Shown here one piece after another: positions 34,600 to 42,031 of a DNA stretch of 64,000 bases. The translations under genes were made by a program, and so were the position numbers. The stretch is taken from positions 124,001 to 188,000 of the forward strand of contig JBKBHA010000005.1 in the NCBI GenBank assembly GCA_046297935.1. Direction: 5' to 3'. Every line of letters begins with the position of its first letter. Positions within the stretch are counted from its first letter, which is position 1. The notes beneath the pieces are model-generated. The model searched no databases and was not told the origin of the DNA. It worked only from the letters and a program-made list of their open reading frames with translations. This stretch comes from CAYMZZ01 sp046297935 (lineage in GTDB: Bacteria > Bacteroidota > Bacteroidia > Chitinophagales > Chitinophagaceae).

Positions 34600-35886
34600 A
34601 TGCGAATCCTACTCCTCGGCTCTGGCGGCAGGGAACATGCCCTTGCCTGGAAAATCAATCAAAGTGTTTGGGCAAACCCTTTGTACATAGCTCCCGGTAA
34701 TCCCGGCACCGCTCAACTGGGCAAAAATGTTGATCTTGATATCAGCGATTTTGAAGCTATTGGCCGGTTCTGTCAAAAAGAACAAATAGAAATGCTGATC
34801 GTAGGTCCCGAAGAACCACTGGTAAATGGGCTTTACGATTTCTTCAAATCAAATGAAGCGCTAAAGGATATTTACTTTATCGGGCCTTCCAAACTTGGGG
34901 CGCAGCTTGAAGGTTCCAAGGCATTTGCCAAAGCCTTTATGCAGCGTCATCAAATTCCAACCGCAGCCTACCGCGAATTTACAGTCGACAATTATGAAGA
35001 AGGTGTTGTTTACCTGCAACAACATAGTTTGCCGATTGTGTTGAAAGCCGATGGACTCGCTGCCGGTAAAGGCGTGGTGATAGCACAGAGCCATGTGGAG
35101 GCCATTGCTGAGTTTGAACTGATGATCCAGAATGCCAAGTTTGGTGAAGCCAGCAAAAAGGTGGTGGTGGAAGATTTCCTGGAAGGAATTGAACTCAGTG
35201 TGTTTGCCCTCACCGATGGGAAAAGCTATGTGTTGTTACCCGAAGCCAAGGATTACAAACGAATTGGTGTGGGTGATACCGGTTTGAATACCGGCGGCAT
35301 GGGTGCGGTAAGTCCCGTTCCTTTTGCCACGCCTGATTTTATGAAAAAGGTGGAAGAACGTGTGATAAGACCTACTGTGGAAGGCATACATAAAGAAGGC
35401 ATTGAATATACCGGTTTTATATTCTTCGGGTTGATCAGTGTAAAAGGTGAGCCCTTTGTGATAGAGTACAACTGCCGAATGGGAGATCCTGAAACAGAAG
35501 TGGTGATGCCGCGACTTGAAAGCGATCTGGTTGGTCTTTGTGTGGCAGCTACTCAAAAAGAACTGCACATGGTAAAAGTAAACACCGATCCGAGACCGGC
35601 TGCCACGGTTATGGCGGTGAGCCGCGGCTATCCATCCAACTACGAGAAAGGTTTTGCAATTACAGGATTGGACGGTAAATATGGTAAGCAATCGCTCATA
35701 TTTCAGGCCGGAACCAAGCAGCAGGGTAAGGAAGTAGTGACCAATGGCGGTCGGGTACTCTGTGTTACATCCTTTGGAGCGGATATTGAAGATGCCGTTA
35801 ATACCTCGCTCGATGTGCTGGATCATATAGAATTTGACGGCATCTATTACCGAAGCGATATTGGCTACGAGTTCATCAACAAATAG
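34600..35886 (+). CDS. purD: Phosphoribosylamine-glycine ligase
   Basis: 428 residues. ATP-dependent joining of glycine to phosphoribosylamine, step two of purine synthesis. Start MRILLLGSGGREHALAWK is canonical; the frame upstream from 34444 runs antisense through the POT gene and is rejected. ATP-grasp domain about 100-325 with LKADGLAAGKGVV, GGMGAVSPVPF and EYNCRMGDPETE. Followed 5 bp later by the tryptophan dioxygenase gene, probably cotranscribed. Confidence 0.97.
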   Translation: MRILLLGSGGREHALAWKINQSVWANPLYIAPGNPGTAQLGKNVDLDISDFEAIGRFCQKEQIEMLIVGPEEPLVNGLYDFFKSNEALKDIYFIGPSKLGAQLEGSKAFAKAFMQRHQIPTAAYREFTVDNYEEGVVYLQQHSLPIVLKADGLAAGKGVVIAQSHVEAIAEFELMIQNAKFGEASKKVVVEDFLEGIELSVFALTDGKSYVLLPEAKDYKRIGVGDTGLNTGGMGAVSPVPFATPDFMKKVEERVIRPTVEGIHKEGIEYTGFIFFGLISVKGEPFVIEYNCRMGDPETEVVMPRLESDLVGLCVAATQKELHMVKVNTDPRPAATVMAVSRGYPSNYEKGFAITGLDGKYGKQSLIFQAGTKQQGKEVVTNGGRVLCVTSFGADIEDAVNTSLDVLDHIEFDGIYYRSDIGYEFINK

Positions 35887-35891
35887 TATCA

Positions 35892-36926
35892 ATGGAGGTG
35901 CATTACCACGATTACCTGCAACTGGACAAGATTTTACAGGCGCAGGAGCTGGAAAGCGATAAGATGGGTCTGCATGCGCACGATGAAATGCTGTTCATTG
36001 TGATACATCAGGCCTATGAATTATGGTTCAAGCAACTCCATTTTGAAGTTGATTCCATTTTACAGATCATGGGGCAACCCAGTTTGTCCGACAATTCGCC
36101 TGAACTGCAGACCGTGGTTCATCGTTTGCAGCGATGCAATACTATTCTACGCGTTTTGGTGCATCAGATCGACATCATGGAAACGATGACGCCGATGGAC
36201 TTCCTCGATTTCCGGGACATGTTACGTCCGGCATCAGGTTTTCAAAGCTGGCAGTTCAAAGAACTGGAAGCCAAACTGGGTCTGAAGTTTGAGCATCGTC
36301 ATGGGCGTGAATATTATACGGCCCAGCTTCGCTCGGAGCATGTACAGTTAATTAAGAATGCGGAAGAAGGAAGCTCAGTGTTGCAAGCTCTCAATACCTG
36401 GCTCGAACGGATGCCGTTCTTTGACCGGGAGCAACTGTGGAGCGATCAATGGCAGAAAGAGCAACCCGACACGCATCCATTTTGGAAGCAATACCGGCAG
36501 CAGTATATCGACAGCCTGGCCGATCCCGAGAAAGGAAATCTGCAGGCCTTTGATCAGGTATTTGCTGGTCCCGGCGAAGAACATCGGCAGCTCACAGCCC
36601 GCGCTTGCAGAGCTGCATTATTTATCATGCTGTATCGCGGATACCCCGTACTTCAACTTCCTTTTCAGTTGCTGAATGGATTGCTGGAAATTGATGAGCA
36701 ACTCAGCTCCTGGCGCTACCGGCATATGAACATGGTGCATAGAATGATCGGTACACGTATTGGTACCGGCGGCAGCACTGGCAAAGACTACCTGCGCGCT
36801 GCAGCCGACAAACACTATATTTTCAGGGAAATAGCCCAACTGACCAGCTTTTTGATTGAACGCCGCAAATTGCCGCAATTGCCTAAGGAAGCGGAAAGGA
36901 TGCTGGGGTTTGTGCTGGGGACGTGA
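35892..36926 (+). CDS. kynA: Tryptophan 2,3-dioxygenase
   Basis: 344 residues. A haem enzyme that opens the indole ring to N-formylkynurenine, the first step of the kynurenine route. Start MEVHYHDYLQLDKILQAQ matches family N-termini. Substrate and haem motifs: HDEMLFIVIHQAYELWFKQL near 30-50, RHMNMVHRMIG with the proximal His near 285, and the GTGGSTGKDYL loop that closes over tryptophan. No kynurenine formamidase or kynureninase gene is in the window. The TGA stop overlaps the first heptad of repeat copy C. Confidence 0.96.
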   Translation: MEVHYHDYLQLDKILQAQELESDKMGLHAHDEMLFIVIHQAYELWFKQLHFEVDSILQIMGQPSLSDNSPELQTVVHRLQRCNTILRVLVHQIDIMETMTPMDFLDFRDMLRPASGFQSWQFKELEAKLGLKFEHRHGREYYTAQLRSEHVQLIKNAEEGSSVLQALNTWLERMPFFDREQLWSDQWQKEQPDTHPFWKQYRQQYIDSLADPEKGNLQAFDQVFAGPGEEHRQLTARACRAALFIMLYRGYPVLQLPFQLLNGLLEIDEQLSSWRYRHMNMVHRMIGTRIGTGGSTGKDYLRAAADKHYIFREIAQLTSFLIERRKLPQLPKEAERMLGFVLGT

Positions 36927-37290
36927 GAGGTGAAAGGTGAGAGGTGAGAGGTGAAAGGTGAGAGGTGAGAGGTGAAAGGTGAGAGGTGAGAGGTGAAAGG
37001 TGAGAGGTGAGAGGTACCCCAACGCATGCGTTGGGGCGTGGGAAGAAGAAAAATCTGCGAAATAATCTGCGAAAATCTGCGGGAACAGAACTGTTGCCCT
37101 TTCTGCCATTTGCCTACATGAAAAGTTTTCCCGTTCCCGCAGATTTTTGCACAGATTCACCCCGTTTCACCTCTCACCTTTCCCCTCTCACCTTTCACCT
37201 CTCACCTTTCACCTCTCACCTCTCACCTTTCACCTTTCCCCTCTCACCTTTCACGTCTCACCTCTCACCTCTCACCTTTCACCTTTCACG
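36925..37290 (+). repeat. Composite heptad-core-heptad repeat, copy C
   Basis: The most regular copy. Exactly 13 heptads fill 36925-37015 with a 21-bp higher-order period (GAGAGGT, GAAAGGT, GAGAGGT). Then comes the perfect palindrome CCCCAACGCATGCGTTGGGG (37017-37036) and the core 37051-37156 (ATCTGCGAAATAATCTGCG, GGGAACAGAACTGTTGCCC, GTTCCCGCAGAT). Exactly 18 inverted heptads (TTTCACC, TCTCACC, TTTCCCC) fill 37165-37290. The first heptad shares GA with the TGA stop of the tryptophan dioxygenase gene. Confidence 0.92.
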
Positions 37291-37348
37291 ACCAGCGCAT
37301 TTTCCCAAAAAATTGTTGTAGTTTCCAGCAACCACTAAACTAATTCAC

Positions 37349-38047
37349 ATGAGAAAACGGATTCTGATGGCCGTTGCGGCTGTCCTTTTTGTTCAGATTG
37401 CTGACGCACAAAACGACAATGACCGTCGAACTAATAAGCAGCATTTGCGTTTATATGCTCAGCTTGGATTGATGTCAACTTCGGTCCGCCACACCGATCC
37501 ATCGAAAGATAACAGGGAATTGTTCAGGGCCAATAGCATTTCACACCCCGGCTTTGGCCTTGGCGCCATCATTGAAAGTAAGTCGGAAAAGCCTCGCTTC
37601 TTTTTTGGCCTCGGCTTTTACTATACCAAAGTAGATTACGGAGGAGAAAGGTATGTGCGAATTATTTCCCCATCTCAGGAAGAACTGGAAGTTTACAAGG
37701 CAAAACACAATACCATTGGAGCCGAATTTCTGGTAGGGCATTATATCCACTTGGGTTCAATTTTTTCCCTAAAACCGCAACTGGGTATGGCCATTCATAG
37801 CTATCCTACGAATACCCTCGACATTGCGGTGTACAATTATCAGAATGGAGACTTCAAAAGAGAAGTATCATATGAACGTCCTCGTCAAACACGCATGCTT
37901 GCTACAGCCGGCTTTTATGTCTCTGTTCTGAAAAGCTTTGAAGTGGGGGTGAATTATTATGCACCCACTACCAATACCATAACGCTGGTCAATTCAAGCC
38001 GCCTGGCCACCTGGGGCGGAGTGCTGCGGTATGTGCATAGTTTTTGA
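37349..38047 (+). CDS. Outer-membrane beta-barrel protein, hypothetical
   Basis: 232 residues with a signal peptide (MRKRILMAVAAVLFVQIADAQ). The mature part alternates hydrophobic and polar residues, ends with an aromatic strand (GVLRYVHSF) and has repeated glycine turns, as in porin-like PorT/OmpW-type barrels of 8-10 strands. No specific family recognised. The gene lies between repeat copies C and D, which have the same orientation. Confidence 0.8.
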   Translation: MRKRILMAVAAVLFVQIADAQNDNDRRTNKQHLRLYAQLGLMSTSVRHTDPSKDNRELFRANSISHPGFGLGAIIESKSEKPRFFFGLGFYYTKVDYGGERYVRIISPSQEELEVYKAKHNTIGAEFLVGHYIHLGSIFSLKPQLGMAIHSYPTNTLDIAVYNYQNGDFKREVSYERPRQTRMLATAGFYVSVLKSFEVGVNYYAPTTNTITLVNSSRLATWGGVLRYVHSF

Positions 38048-38522
38048 GAGGAGAGAGGTGAAAGGTGAGAAGTGAAAGGTGAGAGGTGAGAGGTGAGAGG
38101 AGAGAGGTGAAAGGTGAGAAGTGAAAGGTGAGAGGTGAAAGGTAAGACGGGAAACGGGCTGAATATGCGAAATAATCTGCCTAAATCTGCGGGAACAGAA
38201 CAGTTGCCCCTTCTGCCAGTTGCATACACGAAAACGTTTTTCTGTTTCCGCAGATGCGTGAAATAGTCAGCACTCGATCTTAGGGGCACTGTCAGATGAA
38301 TTTAGACTTGTCGGACAGTTTTAACCCCTAAATATTTTCCTGGCAATGCCCTCCCACATTGAAAAGTGGGCTTGCCAGGAAAATGTTTGATCCGACAGGA
38401 TCAAGCATTTCAAGTGAAGCTATTTGTCGTATCAAATACTGGCTATTACAGATGACGCCAATTCAACACTGTTCACGTCTCATCTTTCACCTTTCACCTC
38501 TCACCTTTCACCTCTCACGTTC
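38046..38522 (+). repeat. Composite heptad-core-heptad repeat, copy D, with extra hairpins
   Basis: Starts at the TGA stop of the upstream gene with about 14 heptads (38047-38146). The core 38163-38257 is close to that of copy C (AATAATCTGC, GGGAACAGAACAGTTGCCC, TTCTGCCA, GCAGAT). It is followed by a block of two further hairpins: AGGGG/CCCCT with ACTGTC/GACAGT (38283-38329), and ATTTTCCTGGCAA with TTGCCAGGAAAAT (about 38332-38384). The array closes with about seven inverted heptads (38473-38520), 2 nt from the stop of the convergent gene. Confidence 0.88.
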
Positions 38523-38993
38523 CTAGAACGTATACCTTATCCCCAATCCACCCCAGCCACCATAGAAGCCGCGGCCGCTTCCGAACTCAATGCTGGGCTG
38601 CCAGTCGAGGGATACGTTTATGGGCGCTCCGTTGAACTTGTAGTCGAGACCAATTACACCATCCAGGCCCACAAATGCACCGTCGCCATATTTACTATTG
38701 TAAAAGCCTACGTGGGCACCGGGACCGATATACCACCTCAGGCCTTCTGCTCCGTTGATATCACCGTGAATTTCGTAGAGACCCGTAAAGCGGACCCCCC
38801 GATTGTAGAAATAGCCAATCAGTTCACCCGCATTACGCTCGTTGAAAAAGTGTTTCAGCGAAATACCTCCGCCATCCCATACTTTAACACCCAAAGCGGT
38901 GCGATAAGAGCTGCTGTTGGCGCTGCGGCTCTGTGCATTTGCAGCTGTTGCGAATAAAGAAACTGCCAGTACTAATACAAATACTTTCCTCAT
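38523..38993 (-). CDS. Exported protein, probable outer-membrane barrel
   Basis: 156 residues, signal peptide MRKVFVLVLAVSLFATAANAQ. The mature protein is rich in Gly and aromatic residues in an alternating pattern and ends in GGLGIRYTF, with a C-terminal Phe as in outer-membrane barrels. Probably an 8-strand barrel of unknown function. A long antisense frame on the plus strand is a shadow without a signal peptide. Confidence 0.82.
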   Translation of the reverse strand: MRKVFVLVLAVSLFATAANAQSRSANSSSYRTALGVKVWDGGGISLKHFFNERNAGELIGYFYNRGVRFTGLYEIHGDINGAEGLRWYIGPGAHVGFYNSKYGDGAFVGLDGVIGLDYKFNGAPINVSLDWQPSIEFGSGRGFYGGWGGLGIRYTF

Positions 38994-39150
38994 AATCTAA
39001 ATTTTAATGGAAGAATGAAAAATGGTCGTACGAAAGCTTACTACCCCATTTTTGTGCCAAAATTAATGGCCATTTGTTTCTGCTTAAATATTATTTAGTT
39101 AGAGAAATAATACTGGCCCGTCAATACCGTTATTGATCGAAAAGAACTAC

Positions 39151-39182
39151 TTTGTAAAATCCAATTATTTCCTCCAATTTTG
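39151..39182 (+). promoter_or_regulatory. Putative mreB operon promoter
   Basis: TTTG at 39151-39154, 20-nt spacer, CAATTTTG at 39175-39182 (one mismatch to TAnnTTTG), 25 nt before the mreB ATG. Confidence 0.5.
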
Positions 39183-39207
39183 CACACATTAAATCCAATA
39201 GATAAGA

Positions 39208-40233
39208 ATGGGACTCTTTAACTGGTTTACGCAGGAAATTGCCATGGATCTTGGCACAGCCAACACGCTGATTATTCATAATGACGAGGTGGCTGTGAAC
39301 GAGCCCAGCATTGTTGCGCTCAACCGCAACAACCCGAAAGAAGTGCTGGCCGTTGGCAAGAAGGCCCTGATGATGCACGAAAAAACCCACGAGAGTATCC
39401 GAACCGTGCGACCCCTGAAAGATGGGGTTATTGCCGATTTCAACGCGGCAGAACTGATGATTCGAGAGCTGATCAAACTGGTTTACCCGAAAAAGCCGCT
39501 TTTCCCACCCAGCTGGCGGATGATGATTTGCATTCCTTCATCTATTACCGAAGTAGAAAAAAGGGCTGTTCGCGATAGCGCTGAACAGGCCGGTGCCAAA
39601 GAGGTATACCTGCTGCACGAGCCCATGGCCGCCGCACTGGGGATCGGGATCGATGTAGAAGAGCCCGTTGGTAATATGATCATTGATATTGGCGGGGGCA
39701 CTACCGGAATTACAGTGATTGCCCTGGCCGGCATTGTGTGCGACCAGAGCATTCGTATCGCTGGCGATGAATTTACCGCTGATATAATGGAAGCGCTTCG
39801 CCGCTATCATAGTTTGCTGATTGGGGAACGCACTGCCGAGCAGATCAAAATCAACGTTGGAGCAGCCATGAAAGATCTGGACAATCCGCCGGAGGACATT
39901 CCCGTAAATGGCCGCGACCTGGTAACGGGTATTCCCAAGCAAATCATGGTAAGCTACCAGGAAATTGCAGAAGCCCTGGATAAGAGCATTTTTAAAATAG
40001 AAGAGGCTATATTAAAAGCACTGGAGCAGACCCCACCCGAACTGGCGGCCGATATCTACCGCCGCGGGCTGTACCTGACTGGTGGTGGCGCCTTGCTTCG
40101 GGGACTTGATAAAAGGCTGAGCCAGAAGATCAAACTGCCGGTACACGTGGCCGATGATCCGCTGAAAAGTGTGGTGCGCGGCACTGGAATTGCCCTGAAG
40201 AATTATGATAAGTATCCATTTGTGATGCGCTAG
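39208..40233 (+). CDS. mreB: Rod-shape-determining actin homologue MreB
   Basis: 341 residues. Forms membrane-bound filaments that direct lateral wall synthesis. The actin-fold phosphate loops are visible: MDLGTANTLI near the N-terminus, IDIGGGTTGITVIAL near 165 and LTGGGALLRGLDKRL near 295. Start MGLFNWFTQEIAMDLGTAN includes the amphipathic membrane-binding N-terminus. First gene of the elongasome operon mreB-mreC-mreD-PBP2-rodA. Confidence 0.97.
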   Translation: MGLFNWFTQEIAMDLGTANTLIIHNDEVAVNEPSIVALNRNNPKEVLAVGKKALMMHEKTHESIRTVRPLKDGVIADFNAAELMIRELIKLVYPKKPLFPPSWRMMICIPSSITEVEKRAVRDSAEQAGAKEVYLLHEPMAAALGIGIDVEEPVGNMIIDIGGGTTGITVIALAGIVCDQSIRIAGDEFTADIMEALRRYHSLLIGERTAEQIKINVGAAMKDLDNPPEDIPVNGRDLVTGIPKQIMVSYQEIAEALDKSIFKIEEAILKALEQTPPELAADIYRRGLYLTGGGALLRGLDKRLSQKIKLPVHVADDPLKSVVRGTGIALKNYDKYPFVMR

Positions 40234-40271
40234 CTGAGCCGCAAAGTTGGCAACCGATTCTATCCTCCCGA

Positions 40272-41138
40272 ATGAAGAATATCTTCTTATTTATTCGCCA
40301 GTTTTCAAACCTGCTGCTGTTTTTATTGCTGCAGGGTATTGCAATCTGGATGCTTTTTTCCTACAATCGGTTCCACCGAGCCCGCGGACTGGGGGTTGCA
40401 AACGAAGTGACCGGCTGGTTCAATTCCAGATATAATACCGTTGAAGATTTCTTTCGGATGAAGGAAGAGAACCGACGTCTCTTACGCATGAACGATTCAC
40501 TCCTGAACCTGCAACCAGGCAATTTTGTATCGATCGACACAGGTTCAGTACTGGGACGCGACAGCATCCCATTCGATTCGACAGGACATTACCGACATTG
40601 GAGATGGCGCCCTGCTCAGGTTCTGTACAGCACGGTCAACTCCCCCAACAACTACCTTCAGATCAACAGAGGATCTAATCAGGGAATCAGGGATGATATG
40701 GGTGTTTTTTCAAGCGATGGCTCGCTGGTAGGCAAAGTGGTGAACGTTGGACCCAATTTCAGCCAGGTAATGTTGCTGATTCATGGTAATAATAAAGTGG
40801 GTGTATTGGTAAAACGGACAGGCAGTTCAGGCACCCTGGCCTGGGATGGCCGCGATCCAAGGGTGCTGACTTTAAACAATGTATCTCGAAGCGATTCGGT
40901 TGTTCGGGGTGATACGGTGCTTACCGGAAACCTTTCGCTTAGCTACCCGGCCGGCTATATGGTTGGTACCATCGATCAGGTTATCAAAGACGCATCGTCG
41001 AGCTTCCTCACTCTAAAGATTCGGGCCGCAGTCAATTTTGCCACTCTGCAACAAGTGATGGTGGTGGAAAACCTTCAACTGGCAGAGCAAAATGAATTGA
41101 TGGCTGAGACGGTGAAGAAGGTGGAGAATAGGAAGTAG
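40272..41138 (+). CDS. mreC: Rod-shape-determining protein MreC
   Basis: 288 residues. One N-terminal membrane helix (about 9-32), a coiled coil (about 58-80), then the MreC beta domain (about 120-265) with NQGIRDDMGVFSSDGSLVGKV. Periplasmic scaffold that switches PBP2-RodA to the active state. The TAG stop is followed at once by a GTGGGGA-type heptad array instead of the usual overlap with mreD. Confidence 0.95.
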   Translation: MKNIFLFIRQFSNLLLFLLLQGIAIWMLFSYNRFHRARGLGVANEVTGWFNSRYNTVEDFFRMKEENRRLLRMNDSLLNLQPGNFVSIDTGSVLGRDSIPFDSTGHYRHWRWRPAQVLYSTVNSPNNYLQINRGSNQGIRDDMGVFSSDGSLVGKVVNVGPNFSQVMLLIHGNNKVGVLVKRTGSSGTLAWDGRDPRVLTLNNVSRSDSVVRGDTVLTGNLSLSYPAGYMVGTIDQVIKDASSSFLTLKIRAAVNFATLQQVMVVENLQLAEQNELMAETVKKVENRK

Positions 41139-41200
41139 GGGAGTGGGGAGTGGAAAGTGGAAAGTGGGGAGTGGGGAGAGGAGAGTGGGGAGGGGGAAGG
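41139..41200 (+). repeat. GTGGGGA/GTGGAAA heptad array inside the mre operon
   Basis: About eight to nine heptads (GTGGGGA, GTGGAAA, GAGGAGA) start right after the mreC stop. There is no inverted partner arm, so no long hairpin forms. It lies in the transcribed space between mreC and mreD. The same units occur at 58419-58498. Confidence 0.8.
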
Positions 41201-41263
41201 GTTTGGAAATCATTGATTAGTGGAGTTTTTTCTTTTAATTTTTACTTTTTAACTGATATATAG

Positions 41264-41797
41264 TTGTCTGATCTCGTTAGAAATATTCTCCGATTTATAC
41301 TCTTCATTTTGGTACAGGTGTATGTACTAAACAGGATTCCCTTTTTGCATCAGTACATCGTTCCCATCCTGTATTACCTGTTTCTGCTTTGGCTTCCCTT
41401 CCAATTGTCGAGGGCCACATTGTTGATACTGGGATTTTTTACAGGGCTGGCGCTCGACTATTTCACCAATACACCAGGCCTTCATGCGGCCGCCTGTGTG
41501 TTGGTCGCCTTCGTGCGTCCGGTTGTGATAAGTATTCTGGTACCTAAAGACAGTTCGGAATTCAATTATCGCGAGCCGAGTCCGCAAAGTATGGGCTGGA
41601 CGCCCTACATGGTATACGCGCTGATACTCACCTTCTGCCACCATTTTTACCTGTTGCTTTTAGAATATTTGAGTTTTGGCAATTTCGGCGCTTTTCTAAT
41701 CAAAACCGGCAGCACTACCGCTATCAGCCTTCTCATGATTATTACCACCGAGCTGTTGTTCCCCCGTCGATTGAAGTTTAGAACTAACACAGCCTGA
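41264..41797 (+). CDS. mreD: Rod-shape-determining protein MreD
   Basis: 177 residues, five or six membrane helices. It starts with TTG (MSDLVRNILRFILFILVQVYVL); no ATG fits, and this N-terminus is what mreD homologues show, so the rare start is real. Inner-membrane partner of MreC. A 234-bp gap without a gene follows; it contains a stem CGCTGAAA (41803-41810) with TTTCAGCG (41828-41835). Confidence 0.9.
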   Translation: MSDLVRNILRFILFILVQVYVLNRIPFLHQYIVPILYYLFLLWLPFQLSRATLLILGFFTGLALDYFTNTPGLHAAACVLVAFVRPVVISILVPKDSSEFNYREPSPQSMGWTPYMVYALILTFCHHFYLLLLEYLSFGNFGAFLIKTGSTTAISLLMIITTELLFPRRLKFRTNTA

Positions 41798-42031
41798 GTT
41801 AGCGCTGAAAACGGCTGCGGAGGCGGATTTCAGCGGGTATTTACTTCGAAGTAATGCGGACCAGGTATTGTAAACGACAACAGTTTTGCCGGTAAATATT
41901 CCTGGTAGAAAAATATTTCCTGTCGATATTTGGAAAGCCCCTTTAGGTTTTCGTACTTTGTAAAAGCAATTTCACTCCATAATATCTGCCTGATTTTTTA
42001 GATTTTTTTTCACCCTGATCGTTCCTGTGCT

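Noticed and set aside
36925..37290. CRISPR-like array
   Set aside because: Units are only 7 bp, contiguous, without spacers, and inverted on the other side of a core; no cas genes are present.
38424..38957. Plus-strand ORF of 177 residues
   Set aside because: It begins in repeat sequence and runs antisense to a gene with a clear signal peptide and barrel pattern.
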